This document shows, one piece after another, positions 22,759-30,282 of a stretch of 35,068 nucleotides of DNA; positions within the stretch are counted from its first letter, which is position 1; every line of letters starts with the position of its first letter. The notes below the pieces were generated by a model, which was not told the DNA's origin, did no database searches, and was given only the letters and a program-made list of their open reading frames with translations. This DNA comes from UBA8108 sp965659285 (GTDB taxonomy: Bacteria; Planctomycetota; UBA8108). The translations under genes and the position numbers were made by a program. Location of the stretch: the NCBI GenBank assembly GCA_965659285.1, contig CBFHWB010000020.1, positions 1-35,068 of the forward strand. The letters run 5' to 3'.

Positions 22759-22880
22759 AGTGCTCTTTCCTTAAAGCAGTCCGTATTGAATTTCTTCGCA
22801 GTCTACAGGATACATCAGCCGGCGTTTCTAAGCTCTAAAACCTTGCCCTGGCGGGTTTAAAGGCCATTATTGCGTCTTTA

Positions 22881-24158
22881 TCACATGGATGAGAAGTCCA
22901 GCAGCGGCAGAAGTACGGCGGCGATAATGAAGCCGACCACAACGGCCAGCAGGATGATGATAATCGGTTCAATCATGGAGGTCAGCCGCTGGATCGTCAG
23001 GTCCAGTTCCTCCTCGTAGGACTCGGCGATCCGGTCGAGAATCTCTTCGAGTTGACCGCTCTGTTCACCCACGGAGACCATGTAGCCGACCATGGGCGGG
23101 AAGACCTTCGATTTTCGGATCGGGGTGGCGATGTCGGCTCCCTCGATGATCCGGGCGTGGATATTGTTGATGACCTGGGTGAGCTTGGCGTTGTTGACGA
23201 CCAGCGCGACGATCTTCAGCGAGTCGAGGGCAGGCAGACCGCTCTTGAGCAGGGTTGAGAAGGTCAGCGCGAAGCGTGAGATGGCCTGCTTGGAGAAGAG
23301 GGTGCCGAAAATCGGCAGCCGCAGCAGCAGGCTGTCGAATTTGAGCCGGCCGGCATCGGTCCCGATCAGGCTCTTGAGGAAGAAGCCGCCAATGACCATG
23401 GCCAGCAGGACGTAGATCCAGTAAGCCTTGGTGAAATCCGAGGCTGTCATGAGAATCTCGGTGATGAACGGCAGGGGCTGCCCCCTGTCCTTCAGGATCT
23501 GGGTGATCCTGGGGACGACATAGGACATCAGGAAGATCACCACGGCCATTCCGACAATGACCATGATGGCGGGATAGGTGATGGCGGCGAGAACCTTACC
23601 CTTGAGGCTGGCCTGCTTCTGCAGGTAATCGGCGATGCGGGTGAGGACGACATCGAGGTGTCCACTGGCCTCTCCGGCGCGAACCATATTGACGTAGAGA
23701 TCGCTGAAGAAGCGCGGGTGCTTCGCCATCGCCTCGGCCAGGTTGTTTCCCGAGGTGATCTCTTCCTTGACGTTACGCAGGACACGCTCAAGGTGCGGAT
23801 CGGCGCATTGTTCAACCAGCGCGTTCAGCGCGTCGGCAAGCTGGATGCCGCTTCGCAGCAGGGTCGAGAACTGCCGGGTGAAGGTGGCGAGATCCCGGGT
23901 AGAGATCTTGGGCTGGAAGAGCTCGATCTCCTTGGAGAGAAGTCCGCCAGGCTTTCCTTTTTTTGTTGGAAGGCTGCGGGTCTTCTTCGCGACCGATTTG
24001 TCTTTTTTGGATTTCTTGCCGGCGACCTCCCACATCTCCGTGACATGCATGTGGTCGCTGCGCAGCTTGCTGCGGGCATCCCGCGCGGTGTCGGCGTCGA
24101 CAATACCCTTCTTGGTCTTGCCGCTGCTGGTAAGGGCCTTGTACTCGAAGATGGGCAT
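22881..24158 (-). CDS. gspF: Type II secretion inner-membrane platform protein GspF
   Basis: This encodes 425 residues. It begins MPIFEYKALTSSGKTKKGIVDADTARDARSKL, the classical GspF/PilC start. Two GspF domains (about 85-210 and 290-415) each have the LARQF/FTRQFSTLLRSGIQLADALN and FALTFSTLLKSGLPALDSL motifs. Three transmembrane helices are visible, near 205-225, 250-270 and 395-415. A Lys/Ser-rich insertion (about 48-75, KKSKKDKSVAKKTR…) is longer than in most family members. It forms the inner-membrane platform that couples GspE ATP hydrolysis to pseudopilus growth. It starts seven bases after gspE. Confidence 0.95.
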   Translation of the reverse strand: MPIFEYKALTSSGKTKKGIVDADTARDARSKLRSDHMHVTEMWEVAGKKSKKDKSVAKKTRSLPTKKGKPGGLLSKEIELFQPKISTRDLATFTRQFSTLLRSGIQLADALNALVEQCADPHLERVLRNVKEEITSGNNLAEAMAKHPRFFSDLYVNMVRAGEASGHLDVVLTRIADYLQKQASLKGKVLAAITYPAIMVIVGMAVVIFLMSYVVPRITQILKDRGQPLPFITEILMTASDFTKAYWIYVLLAMVIGGFFLKSLIGTDAGRLKFDSLLLRLPIFGTLFSKQAISRFALTFSTLLKSGLPALDSLKIVALVVNNAKLTQVINNIHARIIEGADIATPIRKSKVFPPMVGYMVSVGEQSGQLEEILDRIAESYEEELDLTIQRLTSMIEPIIIILLAVVVGFIIAAVLLPLLDFSSM

Positions 24159-24165
24159 GTTTTTA

Positions 24166-25869
24166 TCAGAAGACGTCGAGCTGGGTAACGCGGAACACTT
24201 CTTCTATTGTCGTGAGGCCTTCCTTGACCTTTCTGGAGCCGTCCATTCGCAGGGTTCTCAGACCCCTGGTGACGGCATTCTGCTTCATTACCGAGGCGCT
24301 GACGCGCTCGATGATCTCATCCCGTGCATGTTCATCGATGCCGAATATTTCATAGATCGCGGTCCGGTCGTAGAGGCCGCGCCCCAGGCAGGAATCACAG
24401 CCCTCGCCGAGGTAGAGCATGCCCTCGTGGAGTTCTGAGCGATCCTTGCAGTTGAGTTCCTTGAGCTGCGCCTCGGTCGGGTCGTAGGGCTTCTTGCAGT
24501 TGGGGCAGATCAGGCGTACGAGGCGCTGGGCGACCACGGTGATCACCGCCGAGGCGACCAGGTAGGGTTCGACGCCAAGGTTCACCATACGGCTGATGGC
24601 TCCAGCCGAGTCGTTGGTGTGGAGGGTAGAGAACACGAGGTGGCCCGTATTGGCCGCCTGTACCGCGATTCCCGCGGTCTCGCCGTCGCGAATTTCTCCG
24701 ACCATCATGACGTCCGGATCCTGCCTCATGAGCGAACGCAGGCCGGAGGCGAAGGTCAGCCCCTTCTTATTGGCGACCTGGATCTGCGAGATTCCATCGA
24801 TGTTGTATTCGATCGGATCCTCGATGGTGATGACGTTTTTCTCGTCGGAGTCGATCTCCGCCAGCCCGGCGTAGAGCGTGGTGGTCTTACCGCTTCCGGT
24901 TGGTCCCGTGATCAGGATGATGCCGTGGGAATAATTGATATATTGGTGCATCAGCTCGAGATCCTGGGGACCCAGGCCAATTTCATTGAGGGTGTAGAGT
25001 CGCGCCGTCTTGTCGAGAAGACGGAAAACGATGCGCTCTCCCTGGGATGTGGGTACCGACGAGATCCGGACATCGACCTCGCCATCTCCGACCTTGATGG
25101 TCGTACGTCCGTCCTGGGGGAGGCGGCGCTCGGCGATGTCCATCTTGCCCATGACCTTCACGCGGCTGACGATGGCGTCCTGGAACTTCTTGGGCACGGT
25201 CTTGGCATCGTAGAGGATTCCGTCGATGCGGTACCTCACCTGCATCCTGTCGTTGTAGGGCTGGAGGTGAATGTCGCTGGCACGAATCTTCAGCGCTTCG
25301 AAGAGGATCGTGTTCATCAGCTTGATGATCGGCGGCTTGTTGGCGATATCGAGGACGTCCTCGGATTCGTCGACCATCTTGGTCAGGCTGATCATGTCGT
25401 CTTCATCGATGCCTTCGAGTAACTCGTCGACGTCGGTGGAGGAGGTCTGGTAGGCCTTGTTGACCAGCGCCGTGATCTCCGATCGCGGCGCGAGCACGGG
25501 TCGAACCTGTGCTCCGAGCATCGCTGCGAGGTCATCCATCGGGTGGAAGTCCAGCGGGTCGCAGGTGGCCACATCGCAGCCGTTTTCGTCGGCGCTGATG
25601 CAGACGAGGTTGTAGGCGCGAGCGAACTGCGCCGGTACCTTCTGGGTAAACGCCTTCGGAACCTCGATGCCCTCGAGCTCTTCTCTGTAGGGCAGCCGCA
25701 GGCTCCTGGAGAAGATGTCGAGAAGGGTTTCCTCCGTAAGATAGCCCTTGTTCTTGAGGACGCGGTCAATCGGTTGTCCGCTGTCCTTTTCGATTCCGCG
25801 GCATTCTTCGAGCTGTTTCTCGTCGATGAGACCTTCGGATATCAGGGTGTCTACCAGGCTGAGTTTCAT
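24166..25869 (-). CDS. gspE: Type II secretion ATPase GspE
   Basis: This encodes 567 residues, typical for GspE/PilB. An N-terminal MshEN/GspEII-like domain (about 1-155) is followed by the ATPase: ASDIHLQPY, then Walker A GPTGSGKTTT near 322-331, Asp box TIEDPIEY, Walker B DVMMVGEIRDGET near 385-397, and the His box VFSTLHTNDS. The zinc tetracysteine motif CPNC…CDSC is present near 460 and 495. It powers pseudopilus assembly at the inner membrane. A 160-base gap separates it from gspD upstream; no separate promoter was recognised. Confidence 0.95.
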   Translation of the reverse strand: MKLSLVDTLISEGLIDEKQLEECRGIEKDSGQPIDRVLKNKGYLTEETLLDIFSRSLRLPYREELEGIEVPKAFTQKVPAQFARAYNLVCISADENGCDVATCDPLDFHPMDDLAAMLGAQVRPVLAPRSEITALVNKAYQTSSTDVDELLEGIDEDDMISLTKMVDESEDVLDIANKPPIIKLMNTILFEALKIRASDIHLQPYNDRMQVRYRIDGILYDAKTVPKKFQDAIVSRVKVMGKMDIAERRLPQDGRTTIKVGDGEVDVRISSVPTSQGERIVFRLLDKTARLYTLNEIGLGPQDLELMHQYINYSHGIILITGPTGSGKTTTLYAGLAEIDSDEKNVITIEDPIEYNIDGISQIQVANKKGLTFASGLRSLMRQDPDVMMVGEIRDGETAGIAVQAANTGHLVFSTLHTNDSAGAISRMVNLGVEPYLVASAVITVVAQRLVRLICPNCKKPYDPTEAQLKELNCKDRSELHEGMLYLGEGCDSCLGRGLYDRTAIYEIFGIDEHARDEIIERVSASVMKQNAVTRGLRTLRMDGSRKVKEGLTTIEEVFRVTQLDVF

Positions 25870-26029
25870 GATCGTGAGCTCTGTTGTCGCTTTCTGTCGC
25901 GGTGGGATCTTTCCGGCGGTCCCTGGCGGTATCTTACAGCGGCGGCTGGGGGTTGTCCTTGGTTGTCCAGTGACAGTTCCTTACTGTTGTTCAGCGGGCT
26001 CTCGGCCGCCTTCAATTACGGCGTTCTCT

Positions 26030-29000
26030 CTATTTTCCCGGGTCCAGCCTGAGAGGAAGGAACCAGGACTTGCCCTCCGGGTTGGCCCTGAGGCCGCGCC
26101 TCTTCCATGCATCGGGAATGACGCGCGGTCGAGCGGCCTGGGGCTTGCTGAAGTCGTTGCCGCGATCAGTCGACCTGGCCACAGGGGCGATGGGCTCCTC
26201 GAATGGAGATCCGTTCGCCCGGCTGTCTCCGCGCGGCGTCTCCAGGGGAAGCCCGGCTCCTTTGCCGGCGTCATTCCGGCTGCTGCGGAAGTTTCCCTGG
26301 GTAGCCCCGGCCTGCCTTTTGGAGGGGGAGGGGGAGTTGGAGCGGCGGAAGATGGCCGGCTCGTCGCGGTTCGATTTAACCGGAGCCTTCGGCCCCGACG
26401 GGGGGAGCTCGAACTGTGATTTCAGGGGGTCTTGTTCAGAGTTCTCGTCAACCTTCTCGAGCGCCTGGTCGGTCAGGTTGGCGAGATCCTTGAAGTTCTC
26501 ATCCGTGAGGATGTGGGCACGAAGAAAAATGTAGAGATTGGTGACGGAGCTGGAGTCGCCCTCGCTCCTGAACAGCTTGCCGAGGAAGGGGATGTCTCCA
26601 AGCAGGGGAATCTTATCGACGACCTTCGCCTTGTTCTCCCTGGTCAGTCCGCCGATCACATAGAGCCTGTCCCCGGCGATGGTGACAGAGGAGGTGATCG
26701 AGTTTGTTGTTTTGGGAGGGAGGGTGTTGCCGGTGGTTGCCGCGGCGAACTCAGAGACTTCCAGCCCGGCCTCGAGGAATACGGAATTTTCCGAGTTGAT
26801 GGTGGGGAAGATGTCCAGGGTGATGCCGGCCTCCTCGCCCTGCTGCGATGTGGTGGTGGCGGTATTGACGGTCGATGAGTTCGTCACATAGCGGGTCTCT
26901 GTGATATTGATCGTACTCTGGACATTGTCATCGGCCAGGATGAAAGGAGTCGCCAGTACCTTCGAATCCGAATTGGCTTTCAGGAACTGCACGAGCATTG
27001 GGAATTTTCCCCTGTCCATGAGCGCCGCGACACCGCCAGCGGGGGGGTTGGTGAGGTCGAAGACCCGGTTGAAGTCCTCGGTATTGATTCCACTGAGTCC
27101 GAAGGACGATTCAAAAAGCAGCCGTGCGTCCCGATCGTCGGGATCGCCCGCCAGCAGCTCGATCGTATAGTTCAGTGAGCTTGACTGGGCGACCTGCACA
27201 AGCGCCGCCTCGAGAAATACCTGCCTGCGCTTGACGTCGATCTGTTCCAGGATGTTGAGGATCTCAGCGTATTCCTCCGGCTCCGCCTGGACGATCAGCG
27301 CGTTGGTTTCTTCGTGGGGGACGATGAGAGTTGGCAGCATCCCGGCTCCTCCGCCCTGGCCCGTCAGGCCGGTAGATGTGCGTCCGGTGGTTCCTCCGAG
27401 AGCGCCCCGGCTCTGGGTGGTGGCCCTGCCCTGGGTCCGGGTCCGGCTTCTTGCCGAGGTTCCGAGTCCCCTGGTTCCGCTGCGGGTTCCGCCTGTAGAG
27501 CCGATGATGTCGGAGATGACGGGGGCCACGTCGATGGCCTTGAGATAGCGCATACGGTAGATCTGGGTCTTGAGACGTCTCAGATCAAACCGCGTGTCAA
27601 GCTCGCGCACCAGCATGTTGATGTCTTCGAGATCTTCCATCGTATAGGTTGTGATGATGATCTTCTGGGTGCGGGGGTCTGCGATGAGGCTCGTTTCGAA
27701 ATCAGTTGTTCCACCGCGGTTGATGCTGGAGACGCTCCTGCTGGCGCTCGTGCTGCTGGTACGGACGGGTGCCTTGGCTGCGCCGCTGCTGCTGCGCGAG
27801 GCCCGGCTCTGCTGCAGGAAGCTCTCGATGATCGAGACGAGTTCCTGGGCATCGGCCTCCTTGGCCTCGATGATGTGTACGATCCGCTCAGGGTTCTTCT
27901 GCTCGACATCGATGATTTTGAGGAGCTTGACGATGTAGTCGAGCAGCCCGAATTTCGCCGTAACGATGATCGTCTGAGTCCCCTTGACCTCTGCGACGCT
28001 CAGCCCCGAGCCCCGCGAGGAACCCTTGGCCTGGGTGCCGGTGGCCAGCGTGTTGAGTGAAAGGATCGCGTCAGCGGGGGCTACGTGGTCAAGCTGGAAG
28101 ACCATCGTCGCCAGCTCGTCGGGATAGAGGCCGAGGTCGCCCTTGTCCAACTGCTCGTCCATCTTCACGGCGCCGCTCTGTCCGACCTTGATGACGGGGT
28201 TTTCTTTGACTCCGCCCTGCGACTGGGCGCTCGCGGTTGATTTGACGATCAGGATCTCCTTCGCCTCGGCATCATCGCCTTCGGGCTTGGCCAGCTTCCG
28301 GCGATGAATCTGGAATCCGTTGGCGTCGAGGATCGCCTTGACGATCTCGAAGTCGCCCCGGTAGATCGGAGCGGTGATGGTGATGGTTTGACCCTGGCGG
28401 GCGGTCGCTCCAGCGGGGCCGCCGCTGAGAATGACCGTGAGCCCGGTGTAATCAGCCAGGAAGCGCAGGAAGTCCTCGACCGGAATCGGGCCTTCCTGGA
28501 TATCGACGGGTTGCCCGAGATAGTTCTTGTTGGGCTTATATTCCTTCTCGGCGGCTTCACCTTCCTCGGCGGCGAGGGCTCCGCCTTCCGCTTCAGCCGC
28601 TTCTCCTTCTCCTTCGCCGGCGGGTTTTTCCTGCCCGGCTCCAGCTTCTGCCGCAGGGAGCGCCTTGATGGCGGGGGCTTTGATCACGGGAGCCTCGCCT
28701 TCTTCAGCCGGCTCATCCTGTGGCTTCTCGGCGGAGGGTTTATCTGCGGCCGGAGCTTTTTCTTCTACCTGGCCGGCGGCGGGAGCCTTCGGGGCCGCGG
28801 GAACCGCGGGCGCTTTTTCGGCCGGAGCTTTTTCAACGGCGGCCTTTTCAGCCGGAGCCTTTTCGGCGGGAGCCTTTTCCAGAGCTTTTTCCTGCGGATT
28901 GGCTTCGGCCTGGGCTAGAAGAAGTCCACCGCGCCGCAGCACGGTCTTCTCGCCTTCGGGGCCCCTGGCGATGCGCTTTCCTCTAAGATCCTGGAAGCGA

Positions 29001-29083
29001 CCGCTCTGCGCATACAGAGTGGAACTACCAATACAGAGAAAAAGCGTAGTTAAAAACAGATAGTTCAGTTGCCTGGCTTTCAT
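26030..29083 (-). CDS. gspD: Type II secretion outer-membrane secretin GspD with a low-complexity N-terminal extension
   Basis: This encodes 1017 residues, longer than typical GspD (about 650-750). A signal peptide (1-26) is followed by an Ala/Glu/Lys/Pro-rich low-complexity stretch (about 57-183) with KAPAE repeats. N0 begins near 187 (NYLGQPVDIQEGPIPVEDFL). N1-N3 follow, with Ser/Arg/Gly-rich insertions in the N2 and N3 loops. The secretin core (about 690-910) has the VLATPFILADDNVQSTINITE and VPLLGDIPFLG-like KIPLLGDIPFLGKLF signatures. A Pro/Arg-rich tail of about 100 residues follows. It forms the outer-membrane channel. It heads the gspDEFGHIJ operon behind a sigma54 promoter; gspC, K, L, M and O are not in this window. 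Confidence 0.95.
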   Translation of the reverse strand: MKARQLNYLFLTTLFLCIGSSTLYAQSGRFQDLRGKRIARGPEGEKTVLRRGGLLLAQAEANPQEKALEKAPAEKAPAEKAAVEKAPAEKAPAVPAAPKAPAAGQVEEKAPAADKPSAEKPQDEPAEEGEAPVIKAPAIKALPAAEAGAGQEKPAGEGEGEAAEAEGGALAAEEGEAAEKEYKPNKNYLGQPVDIQEGPIPVEDFLRFLADYTGLTVILSGGPAGATARQGQTITITAPIYRGDFEIVKAILDANGFQIHRRKLAKPEGDDAEAKEILIVKSTASAQSQGGVKENPVIKVGQSGAVKMDEQLDKGDLGLYPDELATMVFQLDHVAPADAILSLNTLATGTQAKGSSRGSGLSVAEVKGTQTIIVTAKFGLLDYIVKLLKIIDVEQKNPERIVHIIEAKEADAQELVSIIESFLQQSRASRSSSGAAKAPVRTSSTSASRSVSSINRGGTTDFETSLIADPRTQKIIITTYTMEDLEDINMLVRELDTRFDLRRLKTQIYRMRYLKAIDVAPVISDIIGSTGGTRSGTRGLGTSARSRTRTQGRATTQSRGALGGTTGRTSTGLTGQGGGAGMLPTLIVPHEETNALIVQAEPEEYAEILNILEQIDVKRRQVFLEAALVQVAQSSSLNYTIELLAGDPDDRDARLLFESSFGLSGINTEDFNRVFDLTNPPAGGVAALMDRGKFPMLVQFLKANSDSKVLATPFILADDNVQSTINITETRYVTNSSTVNTATTTSQQGEEAGITLDIFPTINSENSVFLEAGLEVSEFAAATTGNTLPPKTTNSITSSVTIAGDRLYVIGGLTRENKAKVVDKIPLLGDIPFLGKLFRSEGDSSSVTNLYIFLRAHILTDENFKDLANLTDQALEKVDENSEQDPLKSQFELPPSGPKAPVKSNRDEPAIFRRSNSPSPSKRQAGATQGNFRSSRNDAGKGAGLPLETPRGDSRANGSPFEEPIAPVARSTDRGNDFSKPQAARPRVIPDAWKRRGLRANPEGKSWFLPLRLDPGK
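28747..28891 (-). repeat. Tandem KAPAE-coding repeat in gspD
   Basis: The 5' part of gspD has a degenerate 12- to 15-base repeat encoding (E)KAPAE units, seen on the plus strand as recurring GGCGGGAGCCTTTTC/GCCGGAGCTTTTTC. Such a tract can change length by slippage and would vary the reach of the periplasmic linker between the signal peptide and N0. Confidence 0.6.
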
Positions 29084-29156
29084 AATTTCAGTGAATCCAG
29101 AGTAGTTTATTGCGAGTCAGGGTATATGAGGAAGAAGAGGAAGATCCTTAATAAAA

Positions 29157-29172
29157 AGCAAGGGCCGTGCCA
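29157..29172 (-). promoter_or_regulatory. Sigma54 (RpoN) promoter for the gspD operon
   Basis: On the minus strand TGGCACG, four bases, TTGCT: an essentially perfect -24/-12 element, GG (29171-29170) and GC (29159-29158) separated by ten bases, followed by T-rich DNA. Transcription would start near 29146, giving a leader of about 60 nt before the gspD ATG at 29083. A sigma54-activator gene lies in the next operon upstream. Confidence 0.8.
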
Positions 29173-29188
29173 AGCCTCCAAAACCCCT

Positions 29189-29200
29189 GGACATATGTCC
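29189..29200. promoter_or_regulatory. 12-bp perfect palindrome GGACATATGTCC
   Basis: A perfect palindrome 17 bases upstream of the -24 element of the gspD promoter. Its position suits a regulator or bending-protein site. It contains an NdeI-type CATATG centre, so chance occurrence of the centre is not unlikely, but the full 12 bp is notable. Confidence 0.4.
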
Positions 29201-29215
29201 TAAGTTATTTCAAAT

Positions 29216-29234
29216 AAATAGTTTAAAACTATTT
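29216..29234. promoter_or_regulatory. 19-bp inverted repeat AAATAGTTT-A-AAACTATTT
   Basis: Two perfect 9-bp arms surround a single base, about 45-65 bases upstream of the sigma54 -24 element. AT-rich dyads in this position are typical of regulator or IHF-like sites. Confidence 0.45.
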
Positions 29235-29279
29235 CTCCGTAGCGGGAAAAGTGGCTTTATCGTGTAATTCCAAACCCAA

Positions 29280-29300
29280 AGTGTTTTGTAATCGAACACT
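29280..29300. promoter_or_regulatory. 21-bp dyad AGTGTTT-N7-GAACACT (candidate activator site)
   Basis: Seven-base half-sites with a seven-base spacer (six of seven arm positions are complementary). A site with the same geometry and closely related half-sites lies at 33861-33881, upstream of the kinase/activator operon. The distance of about 110-130 bases from the sigma54 element fits an enhancer. Confidence 0.5.
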
Positions 29301-29439
29301 ATACACCCGGGATCGAGATGATCTCAGGTGTACTTTCATCGGATTAAGTGTGGGTGGGTCTTTAAGTTAAGCGGGGAAAGTTTGGACCCCAATCCGGAGG
29401 ATTTCCCTAAGTTGAGTAAATACAGGGGCCGGATAGGAG

Positions 29440-30282
29440 TTAACGGACCTTCCTGGGAGGCTTGTCGAGCTTTATCAGGAGGTCCTCGACCCTGGCGGAG
29501 TCTTTCTTGTTGGCCCGGTAGAGGAGATGGTTGCCCCAGGGAGCTACGGTCAGGTGAATTCTACCGCTATCCTCTTCGGGGAATTCCCTGAGGAAGGCTT
29601 CTTTCAGCTTTTCCGCTCTCAGATGGCGAGCCTTGTAGGTATTGAGGTGCTGGCGAGAGGTTTGCGCCTCGTTGATGGACCTTTCAGCTTCCTTGATGAC
29701 TTCCTGGAGCCAGTCTTTGCGTGGAGCCCAGAGGAAGATCTTGCCCGTCCTGGCGTTGGCGAGGGTAACGATTCTGGACGAGCCGGAATTGAGTTTCGCA
29801 TTCAGCTTCGCGGCGGAATTCTGAACTGTTATCCAGACATGATCGAATTCCCGGAGGCCGACTTGCAAGATCTCGTGAAAACGGAGGTTTTCCGGTGTCC
29901 AGTCCTTCTGTTTTGAAGCGACCAGGAGCTTGCCGTGTCTCGGGTGGTCCCAGACGTGGAGATAGAACGACTGAGAGGCCAGCAACACGATCAGCTCGTC
30001 GAGCGTTACCGGCCTATGCCCCAGCTGCCGTGAGATCGTGATCTTTTCATCATTCAGTCTGCGTTGCTCAACCTTGACCGGGAGGCCGCGCAGCCTGCCG
30101 GCAAGCCGGAGGATTCCGGGGGCTCGGTAGGAGCCGGGCGCGGGGAGCACGATGGTTTGCGCGGGTTGCTCTGCCGGCTCTTTCGGGTCTTTGTCTGTTC
30201 CGGCGGCCAGCGTTGGCGGGTATGCCGATAAGGCCAGCACGAGCAGGCAAGAACGAAGGGAGCGTCGGGCTTCAGGCGTCAT
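29440..30282 (-). CDS. Exported secretin N-domain-like protein without the channel domain
   Basis: This encodes 280 residues with a signal peptide (1-27, cleavage after TLAAG or nearby). Residues about 58-115 (RLAGRLRGLPVKVEQRRLN…PVTLDELIVLLASQSFYLHVW) resemble the N0/STN domain of secretins. The end (YKARHLRAEKLKEAFLREFP…PWGNHLLYRANKKDSARVEDLLIKLDKPPRKV) resembles N1/N2 domains, which close with a LDxP motif. The outer-membrane beta-barrel domain is absent. Such a protein could pack against the secretin GspD in the periplasm or act as an adaptor. It overlaps the sigma54 activator gene by 11 bases and is the last gene of the kinase operon, 356 bases upstream of gspD. Confidence 0.7.
   Translation of the reverse strand: MTPEARRSLRSCLLVLALSAYPPTLAAGTDKDPKEPAEQPAQTIVLPAPGSYRAPGILRLAGRLRGLPVKVEQRRLNDEKITISRQLGHRPVTLDELIVLLASQSFYLHVWDHPRHGKLLVASKQKDWTPENLRFHEILQVGLREFDHVWITVQNSAAKLNAKLNSGSSRIVTLANARTGKIFLWAPRKDWLQEVIKEAERSINEAQTSRQHLNTYKARHLRAEKLKEAFLREFPEEDSGRIHLTVAPWGNHLLYRANKKDSARVEDLLIKLDKPPRKVR

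Larger units (their letters stand above)
29084..29439. other. Regulatory intergenic region upstream of gspD
   Basis: These 356 bases hold no gene. From gspD outward they contain the sigma54 promoter (29157-29172), a 12-bp palindrome (29189-29200), a 19-bp AT-rich inverted repeat (29216-29234), a 21-bp dyad (29280-29300) and a further TACACC/GGTGTA dyad (29302-29332) enclosing GAGAT-G-ATCTC. This density of dyads in promoter-upstream positions fits an enhancer-controlled promoter. Confidence 0.7.
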
